Shown: positions 32,302 to 47,300 of the stretch, piece by piece
How positions within the stretch are numbered: position 1 is the first letter of the stretch
Layout of the letters: each line of letters starts with the position of its first letter
NCBI RefSeq assembly: GCF_020085105.1
Contig: NC_058056.1
Span: forward strand, 17,913,429 to 17,977,428
Direction: 5' to 3'
DNA: 64,000 nt
From: Siniperca chuatsi
Taxonomy: Eukaryota > Chordata > Actinopteri > Centrarchiformes > Sinipercidae
Made by a program: the position numbers and the translations under genes
Notes under the pieces: model-generated
The model's input: only the letters and a program-made list of their open reading frames with translations
Told to the model about the DNA's origin: nothing
The model's database searches: none

Positions 32302-35300
32302 TTAGTCGCTCTCTCTGTCTTTGGCCTGTACTGGTGTGAACCCATTCAACTTTGTGTACTGTGACAGGTTTGTCAGACTGGTGTTTCCCTCTTTTCTTTC
32401 TCTGTTCTCCTCATCTAGCTCCCCATCTTCTTCTTCTGTCCTCTCCTCACCCAGCATGGCACTGCCATTTTTTATGCCTACACTCGCCCGTCGCACATCT
32501 TCAGGAATGTTGCTCCGCAGCTCTCGGTTCTTGTTGCGTCTGGCCAGCTTAGTGAGGGATCCGAAGCGCAGGTTGAAGAGATTCTCCTCTGAGGAAGACG
32601 CGGTCTGTTGCGTTTGCTCACTCCCCTGATGGTCGTACGCCTCACAGGCCCCCTTCAGCCTTAGGTTGTTGAGCTTGGTGTCGATGCTCTCCTGGGAGGA
32701 AGTCTTGAAGCGGCCAGCATCCAGGCTGGCGAATAAGGCTCGCTTCTCTGGAGATAGCATGTCCAGGGAGTGAGCTCGCTGCTCCAGGCCAAGCTGACGG
32801 CGCTCCATGCTGCGGATGGTGGCTGCCCGCTGGAGCTTGTCATGGATCTCAACACTCAGGCGCCGCCGCGTTTCACGGAACTCTGCTCGTACATTTGCCT
32901 TCCATTCAGCTGCATGAGCTTTAAACTCCCCAACCTGTGGCGACAGTGCAGCAAGGAAAGGATCAGGAACATATTAGGAAATCATAAGGGGTACAATCTG
33001 CATCAGCAAGACATTGTCATTGTGTTAAACTACTGTTTCTTAAAAGCCCTGAAAACCATTGTCTCAGCCAGCTCCTTAGTGTGCGTGGTGGGGTCCGGAA
33101 TGATAACAAAAATCTTGGAACAATTTTGGTTATTTCACATGAGAGATTTCAGTTTTTCTCACTGGTTTGAAGTGGGCAGGGCTCAGTTGGAAAAAGGTGA
33201 TGTCACATACTTCTGTGCATCAATAGGGATTTAGCAGCATTTGAAACAGAATGTGATGACAGTTTCGGGGTTGATTGCTTATGTATGCAGCAATGTCAAT
33301 CAAATGTGATCAAACCACAACCACACAGTCCTGATGGAGGATATTTTTTTCAAAACTTTACTTTTTATTGTTGCATATTTAGTCATGAATATTTAATGCT
33401 ATAGAGAAATACTTAAGATTTGAAACCATTTTTTCAGGGACTTGTACATGGTAGACACTTTTGACAAGTACAATCTATTTGTGTTAAAACTGAGAAGACC
33501 TTTACTGAGCCCCTATACATATTTTTCCACTCTAGAGGATCAATAAGTCGTTGTCTCTTCTGAAAAGCTTCACATCTTGAACACCTCAAACAATAGCAGC
33601 CTCTTACGGAAACCTTTTGATAAGGTCTAAGCAGCATTTTATAGGCAAAATAAGAGAGAAGGGGCAGAAGAGGCAGCAGCTGGGTAACCTTTTATTTTCT
33701 ACCTCTCTAACATAATACTGAGCAGTGTAATTAAATGAACCCCACCTCCTCTTTGGTCTTTTTAGACAGCACTCGAAGCCAGTCTCCAATCATGCTGAGG
33801 ACGGCCGCAAAGTATGCCAAACCCACCAAGATCCAGAACCACACCAGAGGCTTGTACCATTTCATATAGTCGATCCTACGGTTTCCACCTGGAGGAAAAG
33901 GAAAAATACCAGTACGGTCAAAAATAAGTCATGATAGTTCGACAAAACGTCATCTACATCATGACAGAACAACCATCCTTCTACCTGCCACATAGTCTCC
34001 TATTCCCACTGTGGTGAGAGTGATCACAACAAAGTAGATGGCCTCCAGTGTGGTCCAGCCCTCGATGTGTTTAAAGATGACAGCAGGGATGGTAACGAAA
34101 ACAATGCAGCCAGCCAGGATGAACAGAATGGTGGACGTCACTCTGATCTTAGTCTGGCTGATCTGTTTGTGTTTTTGCTAAGAAAACCAAATAGGAGATG
34201 CTATTAGAACTAATACAAGCAATTAAAAAAGATCATCAAAGTGTAAGTGATAGTGTGATCAATAAAGACCCAAAGGCATTGATACATGACATACTTGTAT
34301 CAGACATGCACAAACAAAGGAGTACCTTCAGTGAAAGACTGATCCCCCCAAAATGCACCACAGAGCACCACAGGAAGTCATTCCTGCCTGTGGCCATCAA
34401 ACTCTTTAACTCCTCCCTCTAAGTGTCAGTCTATATAAACCTAAGTCACTAAACTGGACATTGGATCATTAACAACACTGCAATACTTGAAATATTGTGC
34501 AATATACTCTGTTTTTAGTTTAATATTCCCTGTTTATTGATATTTATTCATACTTATATTACTGCTTTGCAATATCCACCATCTAAAAACCCAGGTAATC
34601 TGCTACACTTAACTTGACAGTACTCATTATTGCACTATTACTTATTACTTATATTATTACACTGTATTATACCGTACATACTTATCAACCTCTAAATCCA
34701 CTTAGTACTTACACTTATTTTAGCTTTTATACTTTATACTTATTCTTTATATACTTTATACCACTTTGTACTCAATGTATCTTACCTGTATTATAGTGTA
34801 TTATATTTTGATTTGCTTAGTACTTCTTCTATTCCTGTGTGCACTGACGTGATAGTGAGCTGCTGTAACAAAAGAGTTTCCCCTCTGGGATCAATAAAGT
34901 ATTTCTGATTCTGATTCTGACATCTGAAAAGGGGCAAATATACCATTGAAAAAAGTGGCAAATATGAGTAAAAAAAGAACTAAAACTAGCTTGCTTTTAA
35001 CTGAAATTTTGGAAAAATACTTTGCATATTGGAGCTTTTTACATCACATCCACATAGAAGACCTACAAAGCACTACAACACATAAACAAAGAAAAAGCAA
35101 TACATTGTGATACTAGCATCTCACCCTGAATATCTTCTCAACTCTCAAGATGCTTTTCACAAAGATGGTCCCCAGCTGGTCTCCAATCCCCGCCAACAAG
35201 AAGCCAAAGAGAGGGATGCCAAATATGGCATAAAGGATGCAAAAGATTTTCCCGCCCTCCGTGCTTGGAGCTATGTTTCCATAACCTGTCAGAACAAGGA

Positions 35301-38300
35301 AAACGCAAGGTAGGAGGAGAAAAAAAGAGGGTAAATGAGTGAAGAAATGTGACAAAAAACAAGGAATGCAAAGGAAGGCATAGAAGATATGGTAATGAGG
35401 AGTCAGAGGAGGTGGAGTATTGAGAGTAAGATGAGAAGCAAAAGAAGCCAATCAAGATTTTCTTATGCAACATAGTCAATTGAAGCCCTTATGTAATGGC
35501 TCTTAGTTCCTGTAGCAGGGGTCTACAGTAAATAAGCTGCAAGAGAGACAACAATTAGGTTCCCCTTAGAGAAAATTCCATTAAATAAGGCCCTACAGTG
35601 ACAGAGATACAGTGAAGAAGCCAGCGAGACAAGGGGACATACAGCATACAGTTACCCAGCTCCCTCTCTTTCAACCTGTTGTGGTTAGAATATTAGCATA
35701 ACATGCATCCTGTCGTTAGAATGTTTACTTCCACTTTCTTTCTTCCGCTGTCATGGTGTTTTTCTGATTTTCTCACATCAAGGACAGTTTTATCATGAAT
35801 ATTTTGCATAGAATTTTATTTAAATTAATTTGAACATGTCTAGAGAATAAATATGTATTTGTAACTGTTAAGTAATTTGAAGCTGGAGGTTGTGTATTCT
35901 AACTTGTGATATTTCACAAGTACAAATAACACTGTACATCTGGGGAGTGAAGTAAATGAAGCCACTGAAAGCCTGCTCAGCAGCATATTAGCAAATGCTA
36001 AAGTTAATTAAATCCCTGGACTACACCATAACAACAGGTCAGGGACTTTGTGTATTTTTCCAGAAACTTTAACGCACTAGCTTTGATGTTGCAATTGTGG
36101 CTCCTAAATGGAACTACATCTATTGTAAATGGTTTCATTTGATCAAAGCTTCCAGGCATCCAAGACTTTTTAATCACAAATTGTGATTGCTTGTCTTGTA
36201 AAAGCAAGAAGGTCTTTTAAGGGGAATGAAGCACGTACAGACACCGTGACATAAAGTAAAACCACATCATCTGTGTAGTCGCAGTGTCTGTTTTGTCAGC
36301 ATCCTCAATAATGCTGATCTTCACAGGTTGTTAATTCGGACACATACAAACCATCATGCTTTGGCTTTGCATCATTTAAGACAACCTCATGAGAGCAAAG
36401 GGATTTGTAAAACTCACCTGAGGGCAGCAAAATGAGGGAAGGATTTGCACTGCTTTACAGAGATTTGTAATGAGAAAACACCTTTGACAAACTGAAAGGA
36501 CAAATCCCATCAAAAAATAATTGGAAAAACTAATTATTCTTGCGTTTATAAGCTCATGTTGTTGTTTTTCTCTCTATATGGAGTGTTACCAGGTTGGGTG
36601 GGTTTCTATAGGAGTGTTCAATATCATATAAATAAATGAGTAATTATGAAAAAGATAATTACATTAACAAATTCTGTCAAATATATAAATAAAATGATAA
36701 TTTGTAAAGAAAATAATTTAAGAATATCAACTCAGTATTCTTTTTCATGAAAAAGTGACGTGAAATAAAATGAAAATATAAATATTATCCTATTAAACTC
36801 TGTAATTATGAAAATAAGAAAGATAAAATTACATTTCGTACAAATGAACTGTCTGAATTATTTCGTCAATAATTTCACAAATTGTTGGTTCATTTCTATA
36901 TATTACACAATTTATTCATATAATCATTTATATCATAATGTTTTTTAATTTATATTGAACACTTTGGGGCTTCCATAGTTTTTTGCCCAAGTGGGTAGCT
37001 TTTTATTTGTTTGGGTAAAAATTGTTTCGTGGCTTGTGATCATTTGGGAAACTTTTTCAAACATTACACCTCATTGTAATGTCACTCCTCTCCTCGTGTG
37101 ACTGGGGGTGACAGGGCAGTAGTAGGCTCGAAATGCAATGTATGATTAACTGATGAATAACAAAACCAAGGTCATTTCAATTCATTACAACTAGGATGAT
37201 GGGGTTTTTTTCTCATTCACATTGTAAATGCTGTTACATCTGTTTATATAAGGACAGACTTTTTACATTGAATGTAACGTTATGCAAAAGACATGCTCGA
37301 TTTTTCTTAAGAGACTGTCAAAATTCATTCATTCAGAGTGGATTATTTAAAACTTTACCTATGGTTGTGATAACAGTTCCAGCAAAGAAGAAGGCACTGC
37401 CCAGGTCCCAGTAACTGGAATTGTAGGATGTGTCTCCAATAGGACTCACTCCTGCACTCACAGCATCTATGGCATGCTGGAAAAGCAAAATGAGTGAATT
37501 ATAATGATCATAATTCTCATAAACAGAGGATTTCAGAGTCATGATTGCATGCCAGCTCAGCTGACTGCAACACAACAAACACACTTGTCTGCTTTGATTT
37601 CACTATATAAAGTCCTGATGGCTTGAAGAGAGTGAGCATGTTAAACCATCTCCTGCCAATGTTCGTGTGTGACACCTGATTGTGTAACACTGTTTTGTGT
37701 GTGACTATCTCCAGATGAACCTGGAAGGCCACGCTACCTGATAAAAGAGAAAAGAAGAAGAAAGAGCACTGGGAAGGTCTTGAAAATGGGGGCGAGGAAT
37801 ATAAGTTAGAGATGGAGAGAATTTAATTAATCTTAGACCCATGTCATAAAGCTGTAATAACACAGGAAGTAGAGCTAAGTTGATGGAGTTACAAGTAATT
37901 CAGTCAGTTCAATATTATTCTTGCAGTTGAATCTTATCTTATATATGATATGGTCATATCATGTTATTGTATTACAAAATGCTCTTGTCTAAATTAATGA
38001 TTCCAATAGCCTTTAATTAAAAACTTGTAAAATAAGCATTGCATTGAATATGAATTTGATTATTTTATCATTTTACCATTTTGCATACATTTATATTATG
38101 ATGTATACATACTTTCAGCCACATACTGTAGAACCCAGCCCTAGATATCCAGAGCAGTGTTCCCAACCTTTGTGACCCCTTAAAATGAAGCAGTGTTTTA
38201 CAACCTAATGTTACTAGATGCATGTCTGCCGCTTGTGACCAGTTCAAGCAAAGCAAAAATTGGAGGAAAGTAGGAAAAAATAAGCATAACGTTTTGTAGC

Positions 38301-41300
38301 AGAAATATGTTTTCTTGCAACTCCTCCGATTTTGCTTGCAGCCTCAGTCCTGACCCCCATGTTGGGAAGCATGGTCTCGTAATAATTTAAGATGTGTTAT
38401 GTTTTATTATGCATTTAAAAACAACATTATAATGTCAATATATGAAAACACAAATATTTAGCACGAGATCGGTTCACATTATTCATTGCCTGGATCTTCA
38501 CATGGAGCTGTTTCTCCACTCAGCATTCTTACCCAGTTTGCATGTTTTTACAGTTCCCACATAAACTTTCACTTGCAGCATCGACCTTTATCTCTCTTTT
38601 CTTCTGTCAGCCTTTTTCTTTAGTCCCTCAGCTTTTCTTTATCCCCAGCTTGGAAAACATTAAGAAGCCACAATGGTCTGCGTTTACTGCATTATTATTC
38701 TTATTGATATCCTTCTGTGCTCTATTATGTAGCCATGAGAAATTAATCTAGTTGCGTTCTTTCTAAATTCCCTGTTTATGGGCATTTTATGAGGAAAGCG
38801 GGTTTTTTCTCATCTCGATGGAAATTTATAGTTTGAATTTTGCCTCTGGGCTCAAATACACATTGGTTCTGCTGACATGAAAGTCATTGTGAGGGATGCC
38901 TTTGGTAAGAAATAGTTTCAGTGCATTTCCAAACATTCCTGGTGGGATGTAACATACAGCTTAATTCAGAGCAACCCCCAATCTATCCATGCAAGCTGTT
39001 AGTGAGATGCACTTCCATATAATAAAATATGTATGGACTCTCGTGACATACATTTCAAAGCAGACAGAGTGGAAGACCACTTCTTCTACACATAGCACGG
39101 CACATGTCAACTCATAATTTTGTATGTAATTACCCCCCCCATGAGACAGATGTTTATGTCTAAAATTTGCTAATTACATTAATGCTAATTCATTGGTTTT
39201 GGCAGACACAGCTACTTTTTAGGGGCAAAATCAAAGCAGTAATTTTATAATAAACCCCAAATAACCTAATTCTGGAGTCAAGGGAGAGCTATTAATAGCC
39301 TCACAATGTATCTGAATACTTTATGAGAAGGTCTATTTTTGTCCCTTGCCTTTTTCACAGCCAAGTTCACGCTGCGTTAGAGAAGTGGAAAATCCTCCTT
39401 CTCCACATGCACTTTTGAGGCGCTTTGAGGATGGTGAATTTGATTTGTGTTGCAGCATGTTAATTAGGACGACAAATGGTGTTTTTGTTTCACACATGCT
39501 CTCCTCCAATTTGACTGCACAGAAGAATCAGCATACAGACGTTCTTGCTGACACACAACCATGACAGGCTCTTTGCTAATGTGTGTTTTCATTTTCTATA
39601 CTGCAGGGTCATTATAGAGCAAGCTAACTCACTGCAGATATTTATCCTCTCAGTGTATCTTTCTACCCCACAGCAGGTGACGGCTGTGATCCAGCCAGCA
39701 TGGTGCTTCACGCTCTCCTTCACCCAACCTCACTGTGAGCCAGTGCCAAGCACTCTCCTCTGCAGCACTTTCACCATCACTAATATCTATAGTTTTACCC
39801 CGACCACCTTGAAGCATTAGAGATGCCCAAATGACAGCCAAACAGGAAGACTCAACTCCATCACAGATAAAGTTGATTTGATTTTATCAGAACTGCATTC
39901 AAATTCTTAGACTACTCATTATGGAGCAGAATGGCTCCTGTCAGTGTCATATTATTATATATTATACTCAGTGGCCACTTTATTAGGTACACCTGTAAAA
40001 CAATACAGAACAAAAGCTCTGTCATAAATTCCACCTTTAGAAAGATAATTGTCAGTGAGGTATTCAGTTAACTATATTTTAATTATTGAGGTTGTAGTTT
40101 GCAGTGGTGTTGAACTGGAATACATTATATTGAGATGCGTTTCTAATATTCTTCCCTCCTCATGTTTGTAACTTGGATAAAAGTACTGCATATTACAGTA
40201 TTGTGTTATTATTACTGATGCATTTGCATGTACACAGAATTTTTTTTTATATATTGGTAAGTAGTTTAATGTAAAACCCATAGTCAAATAATTGTAGTGG
40301 AAGTAAAAAGTACACTATTTCCCTCTGAAATGTAGTATAAGTAAGTAAAAATTAGCATGAAATGGAAATCAGGTACTTTAAAATAATACACTGGAATCAA
40401 GTAATCAAGTATAGTAATTGAGTAAATGCTCAATGCTGTTACATTCCACCATTGCATATACAGTATCTTGTTTGAGACATTTGAAGACACTAATGTCACG
40501 GTCCCGCTGGAAATGTGCTCATCAGAGCATGGCAAAGATAGCAAACCCATGGGTTAGGCCAGTCAATTGACTCATTAGCCAGACCACAAACACTATGGTA
40601 ACGAACATATGGCAGAACAGCCAGGACCACCCCTCTTGCTTATCAAAATGGGTGACAACCAGGCTAGGGGTTGGACCTGGTGCTGTATGGCAAAGCAGCC
40701 CCACTCTTGGGTTGGAGGTTGGACTCAAGATGTCACAGCGAATCGGCCTCCTCAGTGGGAGATGGCATCAGCCCATCTGGTGTCACGGGGATCCCAGCAA
40801 AGGTGGTGAAGGGCACGATGACCTCACCACAGTACCCGATGTTGAACGTTAAGACCAATTTGTTATTGAGTTAATCAAAAACTTATATGTGTACTGCGTG
40901 ACGAGGGTTGATAGTGGCGGAGAGAAAACCTTGCCTATCAACATGAAGGTTGGAGTGAAGCAGGGTCGCTGTGCAACCTGGCCATGGACCCCCTTATCCA
41001 GGCCTTGGAGGAAGTGTCACGTTTTTTTCCTCGACAAGGGCGTCGTAAACTACTGTCAACCCTGGACAATAGGTGAAACGTCAAATACACCTGGTCGACC
41101 TGGGGGAGACAGTACTATTTGGGTGTCGAGGTGGGCCCGGGGCGTGGCAGTGTGGCACCGGATCTGGCCCCGCAACTCCAGGAATGGATTGCGATAAAGA
41201 AGCCCCTCGCCCGTGGCCAACTCATCAATAAACGAGGCTTGACTGGTGTCAATAACAGCGCGGCTTCACATCATGCCACAGTGTGAGTCATCCCAACGCC

Positions 41301-44300
41301 ACTAGGAAAGCCAATTAGGTCTGCTGTCTTTGTGATGGCTAACAGTGGGTAGGTGGACTGCACAGATATCGAAGCAGACATGAAGTCAACAGACATGCAT
41401 GGACACACACTCACATACATTAAATCAACACATGCTGTGGAGCAAACCTTGCTCTCTAATACATCGTCTTCTTCCATCTCATGCACACGCTCGCTGTGTA
41501 TTTACACCCACATGCTTCCCCAGGTTGCAATTTTTCTGTCAACTCCTCCGCCAAACAGTTTGACAACTGTGAGTCACCACTGCTGTGTCGCCACAGAGGA
41601 TCTTTGTCTGAGTAACAGGCTGGACACAGCACGAACAGACCAATAACAGAATCTGTTAGAAGACCAGACAGACCCTTTGATGGAGTACTTCTGAAGCAGC
41701 CTGAAGGCCTTTTCTTGAGACAGCAGAAAAAACTTGTCAGTGTGAGTTTCACACATGGCATGATATTCGTTATTTTTGCAATGGTTAGGGCTAAAGTACC
41801 ATCATTAATTAGCAGAGTGATAAATCAACATTATTTCTTCTGATTTAAAGAAATTGTTTGAGAATTACACTTATTCACTTTCTTGCTGAGAGTTAGCTGA
41901 GAATATTGATACCACTCTCGTATTTGTACGGTAAATATCAAGCTACAGTCAGCATTGCCAGTTGGCGGATTTCATTACCTTAGGATAGAGCCAGGCTAGT
42001 TGTTTCCCCTTGTTTCCAGTCTTTATGCTAAGCTAAGCTACCGGCTGCTTGCTGTAGCTTTATATTTACGGTATGAGAGTGGTATTGATCTTCTCATCTA
42101 ACTCTCTGCAGAAAAGCTAATCTCTCAACATGTCTATTCTTTTAAATTTGTCAGATGTAAGATTGTAAATGAGTTCTGGGAAATTTCATACAACTCCTTA
42201 GCCTTCAGTTGCTGGTGAGACACACCATCATGCGTTACCTCATGCAGCTGAATCTGATCATTTGTCCAGGAGACAGTCTTGTCTATGAATCAGCTGCTGT
42301 TACTGGTGCTGCTTTGCAGTAGGAGGTCTGTGACTGCTGGCCTGCGCGATGAATAATTGATTCCCTCTGGACCCCAGGCATACCATGCTAAAGGTTTTTA
42401 TTTCCACACTTCTCCTTAGGAAATACTGTCATTGATTCTTTTACAAATTCATGATAGCGCTTTTGTGGCTCAAAGGTTGAGCACTGCAAGGGAAGAAGAA
42501 GAAGAAAGGATGCTTCGCTGAGAAAGAATAGAAGAACAGAGGTGTGTGTGGAGAAGGAGAGAGAGACAGATAGGCAGTCCAAAACTCACTGGAGCGGTCA
42601 TCAAATGGAGCCATTCTAGCAGAATGTGGAGCACACCAAATGCCATGTGGTTGGAATCAGAGGAACCCACTGTGACGCTAACGTGAATCTTGTATTTACT
42701 ATTCTCAGACTACATGAGAAAAACATGGAACGCACATTATTCCAAAAAGGTACTTTTTGCTCTCTTGACATCTGTATCATATGCTATTTTTTTTTTTTTG
42801 CTTCAAAAGTAAGGTATTTGCAGTGCTCTTCTGCTAGATCTATTGTGTTTTCATGTACTTTCTGCAGAATACTGCTAATTAGGCACTCCTGTTCTTAAAA
42901 GGGATTTCACATTTGGTCCAAAGAAAACAACCCATATTGGCACAGAATCTCCCTCTCTTTTCTTTGTGAACATCTTCTGCAAAGGAGTGTTTGACTGATC
43001 TTAGTCCCACTTTTTTATATCACTGCACTCCCTCGCAAATCAAACTTTCCACTCTGCCAATTCCATGCTGACACATCTCAAATCATTGTCCAATCCCGCT
43101 TCCAGTTGTACATCAGCTTGATGTAGTGACCTTAAGTCTTGACCTATAATTCTGGATGTGATATCAGAGAGCAGAGTGAAGCATCGCCATACCCTGTGTT
43201 TTAAAGCTGCTGATACTGTAAAAAGACATTGTAAATTGCACAGCTAAGTTGTGATGTGAAAGGATTTTTTTTTTAACAATCTGCTTGTTATCTGGTTCAG
43301 TTCACACAGGTAGTGGTTGAGAATAAAAGCTTCACAAGCCATGTTGACGAAATGTGGAACATTGCATAAAGCGTACTTCAGGTCAGCTTGAATCTATCTT
43401 TATGTCACAGTTTAGGGGTTGTGAGTCATGTTTTTAACAATAGGCTGTTTTATCCAGGTTCATGTGTGAGAGATCTGCCACAAAATGTAGCATTCTTATA
43501 GATACTATATTTCATTTTATGGTCAGACAGACTCTGATGGCGTGTCATGTAGATTATTAAGTATCAGATGGTCACTCAGTTCCTGAACTCTTCCTGGATC
43601 ATTCAAATCCCTAAGTTTTACTAAATTTCCTGTTAAAATAGAAGATATATCACACACACGGTTTTGACAGAAAACACAGAAAAACTTGGCTTCAAACATT
43701 TCTTAAAGTAAAGACAACAATTCTGTTGTGGCCGTGAGCTAGTTTCCTTATTTAAAATGTGTGGGTGTTGTTAAAACCTCCCTCTGGAATTTCATACTGT
43801 ACAAATACATTTATTATTGAGGGTATAAGGCATTCAGATACAACTTAGTTATTAAATCTATTTCTCAAAACAACCCACTATGCCGTTAATAAAAAAATGT
43901 GGGTCTTGTTTACTACTGTAACTATTTGTTTACATATGAACTGAAGACACACCAAAATCAATATAGAGCTGCAATTACAATTCAAAGCAAATGTGGATAT
44001 AGCATAAAGATTACAGTGACTGTCCTTATTTTCTATGAGGATAAACATCTTTCATTTATTTGCCCTTTCCTCAGAGATTACTTTAATGTACTGTTATGTA
44101 ACAGAAAACTGCATGTACACGCATGTAATGTACAATGTGTTTGCCAACAGATGTGAGGTGTCACTGAGAATTATGGGTGTTTATCTGCGTGGTGACCCTG
44201 AAGGTATCATTGTGCTTCCTGCTGAAGGATGGATCAGCCTCTAAGTCTTCTCTTGACATTTACCCATCAACTGTCAACAACCAGGGGGCAGAGTAGGGGG

Positions 44301-47300
44301 TGTATCTTCTGATGGTGCTTTAGTCATTATATAATCGATTTATTGACTCATCAACACGGCAGGAAGAAACCTAATAAAATTTCTTGTGGCTATGTTCAAT
44401 GTAACCCTTAAAACTTGTAAAATTTGGGTGCCTTAGATTTAGTGAGTGGGCGAATCTAACCCCCCGATTGCATACACATTAAGGTGCTAAGTGCATCTTA
44501 ATAGAGAAGAACAATAATAACAATCCAGAGTACAAAATAAGAACTGGGGTGTTTCACAGTAGTAGAGTGGCTGAGTAGTGGAGTCGGATTAGGGATGACT
44601 GAACTGAAGCTGACAACAACATCTAAAACAATCATTCTCAAGTGTCTGTCTCTGCAGCAACAACACCTAAACTGCTCCAAGTAAGCGTTTACACAGTCTG
44701 TAATTATGAAGCCATAAATACAAATTTATGAGGAGAAAACAAGTAACCAATACAGGAGTTTGAGCATGGAAGTTCATTCTTGACCTTGGGAACAGTAAAT
44801 GTGACAAAATGGCCTCAGCTTACTAGCTTTTTCTGAGCTTTCAACTGCATATCTTCATTAACGAATGGAATTGGCACAGGTGTCATCATCATATTAAGTA
44901 TCCATATATGACCACTTATTGTCACATGGTTGACGTTCCAAACTTCAGTCATGTGACGAACCCTGAGCTGTTCCATTTGCTGATGGAGACCATTAGCTAA
45001 TGAGGGAACCTTCAATGAGCTGTGAACACAACAGTGACACAGCAGGTACGGAGCAGCATTATCATTCATTTGGAGTCGTGTGTCTTGCGAATATAAGTAC
45101 AATATTCACTCGCTTTAACTCTATTTAGGGTCTCTACCAATTCCTGAGGGAAATATATGGTTCTTTGGCTGCTAACTGCTCCTCTATGTTCACCAGCTAG
45201 TCTTTAACTGTGTACCGTACTGAGCATGTAGTGTACAGTGGGTTTATTTGAACTGTTTCACTGAAAAAAGCTGCCTGCTGCGACCAGTTATGACTCTATG
45301 AGAGCGGTGAGAGTGAACCAAAACAGTAAAGTTGTGGGCCGTACAGCTAAACAATGAGCTGAAACTGACTATAAAGCTCCGTAAAGCTGAGGGGAGCTGC
45401 AGTTTCCTGTGATAATTCTCTGTAAGTTCATCACTGCAAGCAATCCCTTTCACATTATTTTCAAATTTACATTTACATTATTATAAAAATATAAATTATA
45501 AATATTAAATTTAGCCTAGTTTTTCATGAATACAAATTATTTTTTAAATCAAAACCCTTTACTTGGATAGTCCACCTACAGATTGTAACATTTCAACATA
45601 AAGTATATGTGACAATTCATGGACACACCCTAACCAAGATGTTTTTTGTGACTAAACCTAACCAAACCTTTATTTGTGAAACTGTTGAATTGTTGAATCT
45701 CAACTAATAAGCTGCTGAAATGTTACAAATACTCTATCCAAGTAAAGTGTAACCCAAAACTGAAAAGTAAATTTTTTAAAACTTAATATTAAAATACATT
45801 GTTATTTATCAAAACAAACATGACACATGTTGTTACGTAACATGTTTTATGTGGACGTGAGCAATTATTCTGTAAAATTCTGCAGTAGTTTTTTTTCTGT
45901 CGATGGACAGAGGCTTAATTTGCTGAAGGACAATCTGGACATGAAAGAAAGTAGAATTGAAGCTTTTCAAGATCATATGACAAGCTAATGAAACCAGAAT
46001 AAATTACTCCGAGAACCCCTAATTACCCCTGATAGCAATCATCATCTAGAAAACTGCTGCTATAAAGATCAGTCCTCTGACTTCCTTCCTTTTATCTACC
46101 AATTGAATGACACAATATTATTTAACAGATCATTTTCATTTAATTATTCATATCTTCTATCCTCTTACAAATTAATCTGTTGGAGATGAATAGATTTATC
46201 AAATGCAATGTGCTATTCCAAGGCGGTCTGAGCAGCTGGAAGAAGAAAACCAAGGAGATGTGGATATCATGGGTAGACTTTATCTAAAACTCCAAAAGCC
46301 CATCTCCACTTTCAGTCACTCACCTTGATGAGTGCCTCCAGCTCATCAGGAGTAACACAGGGGTGTCTCTCCAGGAACGAAGCCTTCTCCAGAGTGATAC
46401 TGGTCTTCTGGTTGCTTTCAAACGGCTGCTCCAGTGCATTGAATGCCAGGCCTCCACAAACCAGGTAGAGAACGACCACAATGAACACCGCCAGCACCGT
46501 CTTCCACTTCATCACTGAGTGGAGCGCCGCAGACATGCCATCACAGCTGGCGTCCATGCTGGCCACCACGCTGGCAGAGCGGGAAGAGATGGACAGGCGT
46601 GGCAGTGGACAGTGACCGTTGGCCTTAGGGTCACAGCCCATGGGGTTCTGCATGGTGGCAACACTGGCCTGGACTAGACTGGACTTCACCATACCAGGCT
46701 GGACCTTTTTGGGAGGGACCAAGTTGGTCTGGACCGCCACTAGCAAAGAGAGGCGAGGAAAGAGAAGACTATATTAATTTATGTTTTCCAAGACAGAAGC
46801 AGAAATTCTGTATCTTCTGAAAGTGATTCTGATGATTTTAGGTGAATAGAAATGAACAGACTGTTCTAATAATTGGCTGAAGGCCCTGAATCTGTTAGAG
46901 ACTGGATATGAAAAAATGTGGACAGATTGGGTAATGAGAAAAAAATCTTCTGAGATGTTGTTTAGTCTAGTCTTCTTTAAGTGAGTTTAAAATGATTACA
47001 CAGCATTTCCAGTGCTGATGTCTTTACAGATCAGAAATGTAAAATGAATATATGGAATGAGTTTAATTACAGTATTTTCTCACCTTTAAGCTTTCATGCG
47101 GCTTACATGTCAAATACAGCAAATGGACACTAGTTTACAAACAATTTCTGCTTCCCAAGGACTTGTAACAAAAAAGTACAACAATACAACTTTTCAATGT
47201 TTCGAGCCCAAACTGGCTCTTTATCAGGTACAGAGGTATCAAAATTGATGACTTGATCATTTTAAAGAAAGTGATGTACAGTAATCAGAAATCACCGTAC

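Larger units (their letters stand above)
37477..46323 (-). other. kcnk10 intron 2
   Basis: The largest intron, 8.8 kb. It holds several repeats: a CAGTGGCCACTTTATTAGG terminus at about 39970, a partial hAT-like copy ending at 40454, an R2/NeSL-like LINE fragment at about 40800-41240, a foldback MITE at 41845-42131 and an unassigned repeat at about 44805-45480. No other gene is supported. Confidence 0.55.

Noticed and set aside
32321-32629. Plus-strand frames of 102 and 66 codons opposite the last kcnk10 exon
   Set aside because: Shadows of the true - strand coding exon, with Ser-rich low-complexity content.
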